From VFZN01 sp963709325 (GTDB taxonomy: Bacteria; Acidobacteriota; Vicinamibacteria; Vicinamibacterales; UBA2999): DNA of 64,000 nt. A model generated the notes under the pieces. It did no database searches, was not told the origin of the DNA, and saw only the letters and a program-made list of their open reading frames with translations. This document shows, one piece after another, positions 25,143 through 33,657 of this stretch (within the stretch, counting starts at the first letter, position 1; every line of letters begins with the position of its first letter). A program made the position numbers and the translations under genes. The stretch lies in contig CAVPVV010000003.1 of the NCBI GenBank assembly GCA_963709325.1, forward strand, positions 2,108,001 to 2,172,000, read 5' to 3'.

Positions 25143-25186
25143 GTTCGCGGGGTTCGCGGAGTTCGCGGGGTTCGCGGGGTTCGTCG
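25143..25186. repeat. 9-bp tandem repeat (GGTTCGCGG)
   Basis: Five 9-bp units (GGTTCGCGG, one AGTTCGCGG, the last GGTTCGTCG) start immediately behind the TAG of the transhydrogenase gene. They end about 10 bp before the permease ATG. The repeat has period 9 instead of the more common 7 in this window. Confidence 0.85.
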
Positions 25187-25196
25187 CATACTCGAC

Positions 25197-26504
25197 ATGG
25201 CAGAGATCACACTTGCCCGGCGCCTCACGCTCTTCGACGCCACCATGCTGGTCATGGGCGGCATCGTCGGGGCCGGCATTTTCATGAATCCGGCGGTGGT
25301 CGCGCAAGAGGTGACGACCGCGGGTTCCGCGCTCGGCGCATGGGCGGTCGGCGGTCTGTTCGCGCTGGTCGGCGCGTTCATCTACGCCGAACTGGCGGCT
25401 CGCCGGCCCGCGGTCGGCGGCCAGTACGCGTACCTGCGCGAGGCGTTCCATCCGCTCGTGGCGTTCCTCTACGCGTGGACGCTGCTGCTGGTTTCGCAAA
25501 GCGGCGGGATGGCGGCGGTCGCCATGACCTTCGCCCGCTACTTCCGGGAGCTGTCGGCGGTGCCGGTCGCCGACGGCGTCATCGCTGTCAGCGCACTGGC
25601 TGCGCTGACAATGGTGAACTGCCTCGGTGTGCGCGCCGGCAGCAACCTGCAGAGCACCTTCATGGTGCTGAAGATCGGCGCCATCGCGATGCTGGTGGCG
25701 TTGGGGTTCCGGGCCGCCGCGGCGCCGACGGCCGCAGCGGGTGGGGAGCAGGCGGTTCCATTCACCGCGTTCGGCGCTGCGCTCGTGCCGGTGCTGTTCG
25801 CGTACGGCGGGTGGCAGACGTCGAGCTTCATGGCCGGCGAGTTGCGATCGCCGCAGCGCGACCTGCCACGCGGGCTGCTGATCGGCGTCTCGGGCGTGGT
25901 CGTTCTCTACCTGCTCGTGAACTACGTGTGCATCCGGGCACTCGGGATGCCGGGACTCGCCGCGACCCGGACGCCGGCGTCTGACGTGATGCGCGCCGCG
26001 CTCGGTCCGCTGGGTGCGACGCTGATTGCCGCCGGCATTGCCATTTCCACCATCGGTTTCCTGAGTCAGAACCTGCTGACCGGACCGCGCGTGTACTTCG
26101 CGATGGCGTCGGACGGAACGTTCTTCAAGAGCGTGGCGATGGTGCACCCGCGGACGCGTGTCCCGGTGGTCGCGATTGTGCTGCAGGGCACGATTGCGTC
26201 GCTGCTCGCACTGACCGGCAGCTACGAGCGCATTCTCGGCTACGTCGTCGCGATCGATTGGGTGTTCTTCGGGCTGACCGCGCTCGCGCTCGTCGTCCTC
26301 CGGCGGCGCGACAGCGCAGGCGGAATCGACAGCTCGTTTCGTGTGCCGGGCCATCCGTTCACGACGCTGGCCTTCGTGGCCGGCTCGTGGCTCGTCGTCC
26401 TCAACGCGGTATATCGCTTCCCCGCCAACGCGCTCGCCGGGCTGGGGCTGCTCGTCGCCGGCGTCCCGGTCTATCTCTATTGGCGGCGCGAGGGCAAAAG
26501 ATGA
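25197..26504 (+). CDS. APC-superfamily amino-acid permease
   Basis: This 435-aa protein has about 12 membrane helices. The helix 1 substrate and sodium/proton site motif is VMGGIVGAGIFMNPAVVAQE, as in LAT/AdiC-type carriers. Other conserved parts are GAFIYAELAARRPAVGGQYA, FAYGGWQTSSFMAGELRSPQ and GFLSQNLLTGPRVYFAMASD. Its stop overlaps the start of an aminotransferase gene (ATGA). The pair probably imports an amino acid and deaminates it; the identity of the amino acid is not visible. Confidence 0.9.
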   Translation: MAEITLARRLTLFDATMLVMGGIVGAGIFMNPAVVAQEVTTAGSALGAWAVGGLFALVGAFIYAELAARRPAVGGQYAYLREAFHPLVAFLYAWTLLLVSQSGGMAAVAMTFARYFRELSAVPVADGVIAVSALAALTMVNCLGVRAGSNLQSTFMVLKIGAIAMLVALGFRAAAAPTAAAGGEQAVPFTAFGAALVPVLFAYGGWQTSSFMAGELRSPQRDLPRGLLIGVSGVVVLYLLVNYVCIRALGMPGLAATRTPASDVMRAALGPLGATLIAAGIAISTIGFLSQNLLTGPRVYFAMASDGTFFKSVAMVHPRTRVPVVAIVLQGTIASLLALTGSYERILGYVVAIDWVFFGLTALALVVLRRRDSAGGIDSSFRVPGHPFTTLAFVAGSWLVVLNAVYRFPANALAGLGLLVAGVPVYLYWRREGKR

Positions 26505-27580
26505 GCAGCCAGCGTGCGATGGCGACGCCGTATATCGAGTGGGCGAAGCTCGAGTCGGGGGCCCGCGTCAACCTGGCGACGAGCGGGCTGCCGCCGCTGT
26601 CAGTGGATGACATCGGGGGATGGCCGGCAGCCGACCAGCTGTACGGAGCCAACCCGTACGGCTATGCGCCGCTGCTCGAGCGGATCGCCAGGCACCATCG
26701 CGTCTCGCCGGCGCAGATCGTCACCGCGACCGGCTGCTCGATGGCCAACTTCCATGCTCTCGCCGCGCTCATCGCGCCTGGAGACGAGGTGCTGATCGAG
26801 CGGCCGACCTACGATCCGCTGCTCCTCGCGGCATTACACCTCGGCGCGCAGGTGATTCGATTCGAGCGTCCGGCAGCTGACGGGTTCGCGATCGATGCCG
26901 GCGCGGTGGCGGCAGCAGTCACACCGCGGACCCGGCTCATCGTCATCGCGAACCTGCACAACCCGTCGAGCCAGCAGGTCTCGAACGCGACCCTTGCGAA
27001 GATAGGCGAGGCCGCTGCCCGCGTCGGCGCACGAGTCCTGGTGGACGAGGTCTATCTCGATACGGTGTTCGAGGATCCGCCCGGGTCGTGCGTCCATCTC
27101 GGCGAGGCGTTCGTCGCGACCGGGAGCCTGACGAAGGCCTACGGGCTTTCGGCACTCCGCTGCGGGTGGATCATCGCGGACGAGGAGCTCGCACGGCGCA
27201 TCTGGCGGATGCAGGATCTCTACGGCAACGTCCAGCCGTTCGCGATGGACGTCCTCGCCGCGGCGGCATTCGACCGCCTGCCGGCTCTGCGCGCCCGATC
27301 GCGGGCGCTGCTCGACGCGAACCGGGCATTGTTCGCATCATGGAGTACCACCCGCGACGATCTGTCGTTTATGCTGGCGCCGCATGGCACGACGGTATGT
27401 GTGAAGCCGACCCGTATGAAGGCAGAGCATCTCTCCGACGTACTGCGCCGCGAGCACGAGGTGTCGGTGGTGCCGGGCCGATTCTTCGAACAGCCGGATT
27501 ACGTGAGGATCTCGCTGTGCACGGAGACCGCGACGCTGGAGGAGGGACTGCGGCGGATCGGTTGCGCGTTGGATCTCTGA
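26501..27580 (+). CDS. class I/II PLP-dependent aminotransferase
   Basis: This 359-aa protein starts at the ATG that overlaps the permease stop by 4 bp. Fold-type I motifs: TATGCSMANFHALAALIAPG, LIVIANLHNPSSQQVS (N-L-H-N-P), VLVDEVYLDTVFEDP (D-E-V-Y), and the PLP lysine K212 in GSLTKAYGLSALRCGW. The C-terminal Arg that binds the substrate carboxylate is in YVRISLCTETATLEEGL. The family transfers amino groups from amino acids to 2-oxo acids. Coupling to the permease points to amino-acid catabolism. Confidence 0.88.
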   Translation: MSSQRAMATPYIEWAKLESGARVNLATSGLPPLSVDDIGGWPAADQLYGANPYGYAPLLERIARHHRVSPAQIVTATGCSMANFHALAALIAPGDEVLIERPTYDPLLLAALHLGAQVIRFERPAADGFAIDAGAVAAAVTPRTRLIVIANLHNPSSQQVSNATLAKIGEAAARVGARVLVDEVYLDTVFEDPPGSCVHLGEAFVATGSLTKAYGLSALRCGWIIADEELARRIWRMQDLYGNVQPFAMDVLAAAAFDRLPALRARSRALLDANRALFASWSTTRDDLSFMLAPHGTTVCVKPTRMKAEHLSDVLRREHEVSVVPGRFFEQPDYVRISLCTETATLEEGLRRIGCALDL

Positions 27581-27640
27581 AGCTGCCGTCGCGCCGTGTG
27601 TGTCGCGCGCGGCCGCTCATAGGCGCCGCTTCGCGATCGT

Positions 27641-28819
27641 TCAACCGTCAACGCGCAGGTAGGTGGCGGCCAGAGGAATCGGGCTGGCCTCGCTCTCGAT
27701 CCAGAACACGTGCACTCCAGGACGCCACGTGTCGGTAGACTGGCGGCTGGAGAACCCCGAGCGCGCGGCGTGCGGATATGCGGCAAAGGCCTGTCCCACG
27801 TCAGGCCGTGGCTCAATGGCCGCAGACGTGCCGACGACGTCACCGTCGAGGACCAGTCGCAAGGCAACGTTTCGATGGCGCGGTCCGAAGCACCAGCCTC
27901 GCACATCCAGGGCGGAGCCCGGAGCGCACGAGTGACTGACCTCGGGAAAATCCAGCGAGGCCATCGGAAGATCAACCGGTTCCGGACGCGCCGCAGGCGC
28001 CGGCATGTCGTCACGCTGCATGACGACGAGGCTCTGGCGATAGAGCGGTCCATGATTCACGAAAAGCAGGAGACGGAAGCCGCGGCACCAGCGCTCCTCG
28101 ACGTAGGCGCGCGAGTGGTAGGCGACCTGGTAGAAGTCCGGAAGCAGCTCCACGGTCGGGCCCGTCGCCTGCTCGAAGAGAAAGCCGTAGGTGTCGAACT
28201 TCTGGAGGTGCGGGCCGCTTAACGTCCGACGGGCGATCTCCTCGCCGTGGATGCTCAACATCACCAGCCCGCCGGGCGCGACGAGCCGCCGCAGTTCGTC
28301 GAGCCACGCATCCTGGAACGTCTCGTCGAGATGGGTGAGCACCGAGATCCCATACACAAGATCGAAGCTGCCGGTCGCGAACGGCAGCGGCGGAAGGGGC
28401 GCCGTGTGCTGGAACGTGCCGATCGGGCAGTGCTCGCGGCACCAGGTAATCGCCGCAGGATTGATGTCAACGCCGTGCAGCGCGGTGGTCGCCGGCAGAT
28501 CGGAGAACCACCGGATGGTTCGGGCCGAGCCGCATCCCCAGTCGAGGATCGATCCGAACTCGCCGAGCTCGTGGTTGACGAGCCGAAGGATGGCCCGCAG
28601 GCCGACCGAGGTCGTCCACCCGCCATACAGGTACCCGGCCGCGGTTCCCCCAGCGCCGACGACCTGCTGCAGCAGCCCGCTGTCGGTTGGCGACGTCGCG
28701 CCGGTCTGAGTGCGCAACGAGCGGAGGCATTCGTCGGCGAGAGCCTTCCGAAAGGCCGCTACGTGAGGCGCTTGCGGCCCTGTCCATTGTTGATTGAGGA
28801 TTGGCGATTGGCGATTCAT
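27641..28819 (-). CDS. SAM-dependent methyltransferase with C-terminal beta domain
   Basis: In this 392-aa protein, residues about 85-220 form a class I methyltransferase: SILDWGCGSARTIRWFSDLP (motif I), LHGVDINPAAITWCREHC, FDLVYGISVLTHLDETFQ and RLVAPGGLVMLSIHGEE. Residues about 290-390 form a beta domain (ALDVRGWCFGPRHRNVALRL, VLDGDVVGTSAAI) of a type often attached to glycosyltransferases. The first dozen residues (MNRQSPILNQQW) are encoded inside the heptamer repeat that precedes the gene. The true start may therefore be further in, or the repeat has become coding. The substrate is unknown. Confidence 0.8.
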   Translation of the reverse strand: MNRQSPILNQQWTGPQAPHVAAFRKALADECLRSLRTQTGATSPTDSGLLQQVVGAGGTAAGYLYGGWTTSVGLRAILRLVNHELGEFGSILDWGCGSARTIRWFSDLPATTALHGVDINPAAITWCREHCPIGTFQHTAPLPPLPFATGSFDLVYGISVLTHLDETFQDAWLDELRRLVAPGGLVMLSIHGEEIARRTLSGPHLQKFDTYGFLFEQATGPTVELLPDFYQVAYHSRAYVEERWCRGFRLLLFVNHGPLYRQSLVVMQRDDMPAPAARPEPVDLPMASLDFPEVSHSCAPGSALDVRGWCFGPRHRNVALRLVLDGDVVGTSAAIEPRPDVGQAFAAYPHAARSGFSSRQSTDTWRPGVHVFWIESEASPIPLAATYLRVDG

Positions 28820-28836
28820 TGACGATTGGCTGACTG
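28783..28836. repeat. GATTGGC-type heptamer array overlapping a gene start
   Basis: Degenerate 7-bp units of the type GATTGGC/GATTGAG/GATTGTT run through this stretch. They include the annotated ATG of the methyltransferase and its first codons. The gene's 5' end is thus embedded in the repeat. Confidence 0.75.
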
Positions 28837-28874
28837 GAGTATTGAGCCATTCTATTTACGATTGAAGAATCGGC

Positions 28875-28914
28875 CGATCCGTCGATCCGTCGATCCGTCG
28901 ATCGGTCGATCGGC
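28875..28914. repeat. octamer CGATCCGT array, palindromic as a whole
   Basis: Three copies of CGATCCGT are followed by CGATCGGT and CGATCGGC. The block begins GCCGATC and ends GATCGGC, so it is also an inverted repeat of about 40 bp. It lies between two heptamer arrays in a 180-bp gene-free gap. Confidence 0.85.
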
Positions 28915-28920
28915 AATGCG

Positions 28921-28990
28921 CGAATCGAATGGCGTAATGCGGCAGTCGCCAATCGCCAATGATTCGTCAGTCGTCAATCCTCAGTCACCA
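28921..28990. repeat. CAATCGC/TCGTCAG heptamer array behind the M28 gene
   Basis: On the plus strand, units CAGTCGC, CAATCGC, CAATGAT, TCGTCAG, TCGTCAA, TCCTCAG and TCACCAA follow one another with period 7. On the minus (coding) strand the array begins about 13 bp behind the M28 peptidase stop codon. Confidence 0.75.
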
Positions 28991-29000
28991 ATGGACGCAT

Positions 29001-30626
29001 TCACCTTGTCCCGCCGCTCTGATTCGCGAGCACCCAGCTCGCCTGGTGGACGAGCCGCGCGATCTTCTCCATCTTCTCGTAGTTGACCTTCTCGGGCCGG
29101 TCGAACTGCGTGTGGTAATCCGGATGGAGCCCGGTATGGAACCACAGCGCCGGCACGCCGTGCTGCAGGAAAGGCCACTGATCGCTTCGCCGCAGCAGGT
29201 TCGAGGCGTTGTTGTCGTAGCGCAGCTTCAGCTCGAGCCCGTAGCCGCTCTTGTTGACCCGCTCGACGAGGCCGCTCAAGTCGGGGTGCTGCGAGTAGCC
29301 CAGGATGTTCACCGCGTTCCGGTTCGACTCGGCGGTCTGCACCTCGAGGCCGTTGAAGCGCGGGCCGCCGCCGACCTGCACTTCCTCGTTGCGCCCGACC
29401 ATGTCCATGTTGAGCACCGCGATCGTCTTCGCGAGCGGAAAAGTCGGCTGCTCGGTGTAGGCCCACGAGCCGAGCAGCGGCCCGCGCTCCTCCGAACCCC
29501 AGCAGGCGAACAGCACCGAGCGCTTCGGCCGCTGGCCGGCTGCGGCCGCCATCGCGTAGGCATCGGCAATCTCGATCAGCGCCACCGTCCCGGAGCCGTC
29601 ATCGTCGGCGCCGTTGAAGACGACGCTGCCGTCGGCGCCCTCGTGGTCGTAGTGGGCGGAGACGATCACGACTTCGTCCTTCAGCGCCGGATCGGAGCCC
29701 TCCACCATCGCCAGGATGTTGCGATCGGAGACGATATGGCGGTTGACGCTGGTGGTGAGCGTGACCTGCACGCCGTCGAGCGGAAGGCCCTGATATCCCT
29801 TGGCCGTTTCCGCCGCTTTCGATAGCTCGATCAGCGATTTCCCGGTGCCGCGCACCAGCGTCTCGGCCAGCGCCGGCGAGATCTGACCGACCGGGATTCG
29901 CAGGCGGTCGGCCCAGCTTGCCAGCGTGAAGCGGTCAATCCGCGGCGGCTGTGGCGGCCAGAACGCCCGCGCCGCGGCCTCGAAGTTCTGGGGCCCGGGG
30001 TGATTGTGGATGTCGGTGACGAAGAGCACGCCGACCGCGCCCTTGTCCTGCGCGGCAAGCGCCTTCTTGATCGCCACCGCCGGTTCGGCGGTGACCACGC
30101 CGTCGAACGGGCTCTTGGGATCGCGCTCGCCCGGCTCGTGCTCGAGAATCAACGCGATGCGACCCTTCACCCGGTCGCCGTAGTCATCGTAACCGAGCTT
30201 CGGCGCGTGGATGCCAAAGCCCGCGTACACGACGGCGGCCTTCACCGTGCTGCTGGCGCTGAACCGCTGCGGGTAGAAGTCCTGCTCGTTCGGAAGCGAC
30301 AGCGTCGTGCCGTCGGCGAGCGCGACGTCGAGTCGGTTGCCCTCTCCAAGCGTCGCGATCATCAACTGCGTCTGCTGCACGAACGAGCCGCCGGGGGCGC
30401 CGGGCTTGAGGCCGGCCCGCTCGAACCGGGAGCGTACCCAGTCCGCGGCGAGCGCGTTCTCGGGCGTGCCGACCAGCCGGCCTCTGAACCCGTCGCCGGC
30501 AAGGAAGAACAGGTCGGCGCGAAGGTCGGCGACGCGGATCGAATCGTTGAACGGCGCCGTCGATTGCGCGAGCACAGCCGCGCTCAGACCGAATACGAAT
30601 CCACTGACAACGAATCGTCGGATCAT
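29001..30626 (-). CDS. exported M28 peptidase with PA domain
   Basis: This 541-aa protein starts at the ATG overlapping the cytochrome c stop by 4 bp. It has a signal peptide (FVVSGFVFGLSAAVLAQ) and a PA insert in the N-terminal half (LILEHEPGERDPKSPFDG, GAVGVLFVTDIHNHPGPQNF). The M28 zinc site is VIVSAHYDHEGADGSVVFNG followed by ADDDGSG, then SVLFACWGSEERGPLLGSW, VLNMDMVGRNEEV and a final His in HPDYHTQFDRPEKV. It is a periplasmic aminopeptidase or carboxypeptidase. It sits last in an operon with VOC, ThDP-enzyme and cytochrome genes. Confidence 0.9.
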   Translation of the reverse strand: MIRRFVVSGFVFGLSAAVLAQSTAPFNDSIRVADLRADLFFLAGDGFRGRLVGTPENALAADWVRSRFERAGLKPGAPGGSFVQQTQLMIATLGEGNRLDVALADGTTLSLPNEQDFYPQRFSASSTVKAAVVYAGFGIHAPKLGYDDYGDRVKGRIALILEHEPGERDPKSPFDGVVTAEPAVAIKKALAAQDKGAVGVLFVTDIHNHPGPQNFEAAARAFWPPQPPRIDRFTLASWADRLRIPVGQISPALAETLVRGTGKSLIELSKAAETAKGYQGLPLDGVQVTLTTSVNRHIVSDRNILAMVEGSDPALKDEVVIVSAHYDHEGADGSVVFNGADDDGSGTVALIEIADAYAMAAAAGQRPKRSVLFACWGSEERGPLLGSWAYTEQPTFPLAKTIAVLNMDMVGRNEEVQVGGGPRFNGLEVQTAESNRNAVNILGYSQHPDLSGLVERVNKSGYGLELKLRYDNNASNLLRRSDQWPFLQHGVPALWFHTGLHPDYHTQFDRPEKVNYEKMEKIARLVHQASWVLANQSGGTR

Positions 30627-31006
30627 CGTCCGGGTTTCCGCAACTGATCGAGTAATGGCACATCTGCGGCCGGCTTGGCGTCCGGCAGGCTTCGCAGGTA
30701 GGCGTAGATATCGCTCAGGACAGCGTCCGAAATCGACGCTTCGGAGTACGCCGACATCCGGGTGGTCGGCTTGCGGACGTAGCCGATGAAGCTTGGCAGG
30801 CTTCGCGCCACCCGCGCGATGCGCGGTCCGTTGCCCGGCAGGCCGCCCTGCCCTTCGGTTCCATGACACCACGAGCAGTTGTACTCGAAGAAGGCCGACC
30901 GCCCCTTTGCGGCGTCGCCAGCCGGTGTCGGTGTCGCGGTAGATGGAGTCTGCGCGACGACTGACGCGGGCACCAGCCACAGCGCGACGATCAACATGGC
31001 TCTCAT
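30623..31006 (-). CDS. small periplasmic class I cytochrome c
   Basis: This 127-aa protein has a signal peptide (MRAMLIVALWLVPASVVAQ), one haem site NCSWCHGTEGQGGLPG (C44, C47, H48) and a likely axial Met in RKPTTRMSAYSEASISD. It should carry electrons in the periplasm. It lies between the exported ThDP-enzyme gene and the M28 peptidase gene, overlapping the latter. This makes it a candidate electron acceptor for the ThDP enzyme, though that link is inferred from order only. Confidence 0.9.
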   Translation of the reverse strand: MRAMLIVALWLVPASVVAQTPSTATPTPAGDAAKGRSAFFEYNCSWCHGTEGQGGLPGNGPRIARVARSLPSFIGYVRKPTTRMSAYSEASISDAVLSDIYAYLRSLPDAKPAADVPLLDQLRKPGR

Positions 31007-31010
31007 TTCG

Positions 31011-31079
31011 GATTCCTGGTTCCTAATTCCTGGTTCCTAATTCCTAGTTCCTATCTCCTGTCTCCTATCTCCTTTCCTA
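31011..31079. repeat. TTCCTAA/TCTCCTA heptamer array
   Basis: About ten 7-bp units: TTCCTGG, TTCCTAA, TTCCTAG, then TCTCCTG/TCTCCTA forms. On the coding (minus) strand it begins directly behind the TGA of the ThDP-enzyme gene as purine-rich TAGGAAAGGAGATAGGAG. It ends 4 bp before the cytochrome c ATG. It therefore contains many Shine-Dalgarno-like GGAG words. Confidence 0.9.
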
Positions 31080-32993
31080 TCACCGTCCCTGAGTGACGAC
31101 GTCGACCAGGGCCGGCTCGCCGCGCTTGACGACGTCGATGGCACGCTTCAGCGCCGGGGCAAGGTCGTTCGGACTCTCAATCGGTCCGATGCCGTGGACG
31201 CCGTAGGCCTTGGCGAGCGACGCGTAGTCGATGTTCGGATCGGTCAGGTCGTTGCCGATGCCGGCACGGCGCACGTCGCGGTTCACCTTGGCGGCGACGT
31301 CGTTGATGAACATCCGCTCCTGGTGGTAAGCGCGGTTGTTGTGCATCACGGTCAGCAGCGGGATGCGGTGGTGGGCGGCAGTCCACAGCACCCCTGGCGC
31401 GTAGTTGAGATCGCCGTCGCATTGGACGTTCACGCTGAGCCGTCCGTGCTTCCGGTTGGCCAGCGCCGCGCCGACTGCCGCCGGGGCGCCGTAGCCGATA
31501 CCGTAGGCCCCGGACCAGCCGATGAACTGATAGTGCTTCGTAAAGTCCCACAAACGGTGCGGCCAGTTGCTGATGAAAGACACGTCCGACACGAGTGACC
31601 AGTCCTCACCCTTGATCTGGTTCCACAGCTCGGCGGACAGCCTGGCCGTGGAAATAGGGCTCGAGTCCCAGCCCCATGCCGCCTGGTCGACGCCCTGTTC
31701 GAACGCCTGGCGGTTGGCCGCCGCCAGCCGCCGGCCGCGCTCGTCGAACAGCCGCCGCCGCTCGGGCGTGATCAGCTGGCGGCACGCGTCGATCAGCACC
31801 GGCAGAGTCGCCTCGGTATCGGCGGCGATTGCCAGATCGGCCTCGACGTATCTGCCGATGTCCTGGTAGTTGCTCTTGGTGATCAGTTCCGAGGCATTGA
31901 TCGTGGCGATCCTGGTGCCCGGTTTGAACAGGGGCCGGGATTGCATGCCGATCCGGTTCACCGGCGACAGCGCGTTCAGGTTCATGAACAGCTCGGGGTG
32001 TTCGAGACCGAGCACGAAATCCGCATCGCCGATCGGCACGCCAGACCCCATCTTCAGCGGGTGGCGGCTGGGGAAGTTCATGCGCATCGGATAGCGCGCG
32101 TCCTGGACCGGCGCCTGCAGCAGCTCGGCCAGCTCGACGAGCAGCTCGAGGCCCTTCGGCGTTCGCGCCGGCCGTCCGGCGATGATGCGCGGGTTCTCGG
32201 AGGCGACCAGCATCTTCGCCAGCTCCGCGACAGCTCCCGCGTCGCCCGCCGGCGGCGTGGCTGGCGTCAGCCGGGGTACTCGGAGCCGCGCTCGATCCGC
32301 AGCGGGGATCGGCTCTTCCTGCAGCGCCGTATCCGCGACGAGCACGACCGGGCCGTGTGGCGGCGTCATCGCGATCTTGTAGCCGCGCATCGCCGACTCG
32401 GCGAAGTGGGTCAGCGACGCCGGCGTGTCGTCCCACTTGATGTAGTCCCGGACCATCGCCGTGGCGTCCTGCACCGCGTGCGTCCACTCCACGTCGCTGC
32501 GTCGATACTGCGCATCGAGGGTGTTGCCGATGACCATGTAGATCGGCACGCGATCGGCGAACGCGTTGTACACGGCCATCGATGCGTGCTGTAAGCCCAC
32601 GGTGCCGTGGGCCATCACCAGCATTGGCTTGCCCTCGACCTTGGCGTAACCGTGGGCCATCGCCACGGAGGACTCCTCGTGGCAGCAGGTCAGCAGTTCC
32701 GGCTTCTGGTTGCTCCCGTGGTTAATCAGCGACTCGTGCAGCCCGCGGAACGACGAGCCCGGGTTGGCCGCGACGTACTCAAAGCCGAGCGCCTTGAGCA
32801 CGTCCACCATGAAGTCCGCGCCGGGCTTGTCGGTGTGGTACTCGTCTCCGGCCGGCGCGGGTGCTGGCGACGGCGCCGATACCCCTCCCTGCTGTGCCGT
32901 CCCGGTCGCGGGAGCGGCGACAAATCCCGCCGCTCCTGCGGCTGCTCCCTTCAGGAATCCCCTTCGGCCGACGTGTCGCTTCTCGGTCATCAC
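31080..32993 (-). CDS. Tat-exported thiamine-diphosphate-dependent enzyme (acetolactate synthase/benzoylformate decarboxylase-like)
   Basis: This 637-aa protein has a Tat signal (GRRGFLKGAAAGAAGFVA). The ThDP pyrimidine domain holds the conserved Glu in CCHEESSVAMAHGYAKVEG. The middle domain is about residues 240-400. The pyrophosphate domain has the metal motif QCDGDLNYAPGVLWTA (G-D-G-D/x-x-N type) and LTVMHNNRAYHQERMFIND. This architecture decarboxylates or ligates 2-oxo acids. A ThDP enzyme carried across the membrane is unusual and must be folded with cofactor first. Neighbours are an exported VOC protein, a cytochrome c and an M28 peptidase. Whether the 2-oxo acid carbanion is oxidised, with electrons passing to the cytochrome, cannot be told from sequence. 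Confidence 0.85.
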   Translation of the reverse strand: MMTEKRHVGRRGFLKGAAAGAAGFVAAPATGTAQQGGVSAPSPAPAPAGDEYHTDKPGADFMVDVLKALGFEYVAANPGSSFRGLHESLINHGSNQKPELLTCCHEESSVAMAHGYAKVEGKPMLVMAHGTVGLQHASMAVYNAFADRVPIYMVIGNTLDAQYRRSDVEWTHAVQDATAMVRDYIKWDDTPASLTHFAESAMRGYKIAMTPPHGPVVLVADTALQEEPIPAADRARLRVPRLTPATPPAGDAGAVAELAKMLVASENPRIIAGRPARTPKGLELLVELAELLQAPVQDARYPMRMNFPSRHPLKMGSGVPIGDADFVLGLEHPELFMNLNALSPVNRIGMQSRPLFKPGTRIATINASELITKSNYQDIGRYVEADLAIAADTEATLPVLIDACRQLITPERRRLFDERGRRLAAANRQAFEQGVDQAAWGWDSSPISTARLSAELWNQIKGEDWSLVSDVSFISNWPHRLWDFTKHYQFIGWSGAYGIGYGAPAAVGAALANRKHGRLSVNVQCDGDLNYAPGVLWTAAHHRIPLLTVMHNNRAYHQERMFINDVAAKVNRDVRRAGIGNDLTDPNIDYASLAKAYGVHGIGPIESPNDLAPALKRAIDVVKRGEPALVDVVTQGR

Positions 32994-33014
32994 AGTGACT
33001 CCAGACGGCTGGCG

Positions 33015-33058
33015 ATTCCGACTTCCGACCGACTCCCGGTCCCCGACTCCCCAACTCG
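33015..33058. repeat. GGAGTCG/GGGACCG heptamer array
   Basis: On the coding (minus) strand the units GAGTTGG, GGAGTCG, GGGACCG, GGAGTCG, GTCGGAA and GTCGGAA follow the stop codon of the VOC gene with period 7. It fills most of the 66-bp gap before the ThDP-enzyme start. Confidence 0.8.
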
Positions 33059-33059
33059 A

Positions 33060-33623
33060 TTACTTCGTCTGATTGCTGATCTGCAGATCCCAGCCATCGG
33101 GATCGAGCACGTGCCAGCTCTTGAAGTCGTTGCCGACCATGTCCGGCCGCGGCTTGAGACCCCGCTTCTCGAGCTCCGCCTTCACGCCGTCGGTGTCCCA
33201 CGGAGAGATGCCCCACGAGACGTGGTTGATGACGCCGGTGATCGGCGGTCGATCGCCGGCAGGCGGCGCCGCTGGTGCCGCGCCTCCGGCTTCGGCATTA
33301 CCCTCGGGCCGCCGGGCATTGCGGATGATGATCTCGCCGATGTCGCCGATCTTCAGCGTCGCCTGGGTCTTGCCATTGTCGTTGGCGACTTCCCATCCCA
33401 TCAGGCTCGTGTAGAACGCCACGCTTCGCTTGTAGTCGGAGACCGCATAGGAGATGTGATCGAGGTGCACGGTCTTCCAGGGCGCTTTCGGCGCCGCGGC
33501 GGGCGTCTGCGCGGCCGCCGCCGGACCGGCGATCGCCACCATCGCCAGGCTCTGAATGAGCTGACGGCGGTCCATCTTCCCATCTTCGAAATCCTTGATG
33601 AGTGTCGAGATAACGGCTTCCAT
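33060..33623 (-). CDS. Tat-exported VOC (glyoxalase-like) protein
   Basis: This 187-aa protein has a Tat-like signal (MDRRQLIQSLAMVAIAGPAA). Two VOC beta-alpha-beta-beta-beta modules are seen: VHLDHISYAVSDYKRSVAFY with MGWEVANDNGKTQATLKIGD, and GVINHVSWGISPWDTDGVKA with WHVLDPDGWDLQISNQTK. His and Glu/Asp at the usual metal positions are partly present (LDHIS, INHVS). The family covers isomerases, dioxygenases and lyases. It is first in the ThDP-enzyme operon and its function is unknown. Confidence 0.82.
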   Translation of the reverse strand: MEAVISTLIKDFEDGKMDRRQLIQSLAMVAIAGPAAAAQTPAAAPKAPWKTVHLDHISYAVSDYKRSVAFYTSLMGWEVANDNGKTQATLKIGDIGEIIIRNARRPEGNAEAGGAAPAAPPAGDRPPITGVINHVSWGISPWDTDGVKAELEKRGLKPRPDMVGNDFKSWHVLDPDGWDLQISNQTK

Positions 33624-33657
33624 GAGTCCCCTCCTGCCGCTGCATCATAATGCGCCG

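Noticed and set aside
31011..31079. Peptide encoded by a heptamer array (seven-residue repeats in translation)
   Set aside because: The arrays lie between stop and start codons of neighbouring genes; the repeat peptides are a by-product of period 7.
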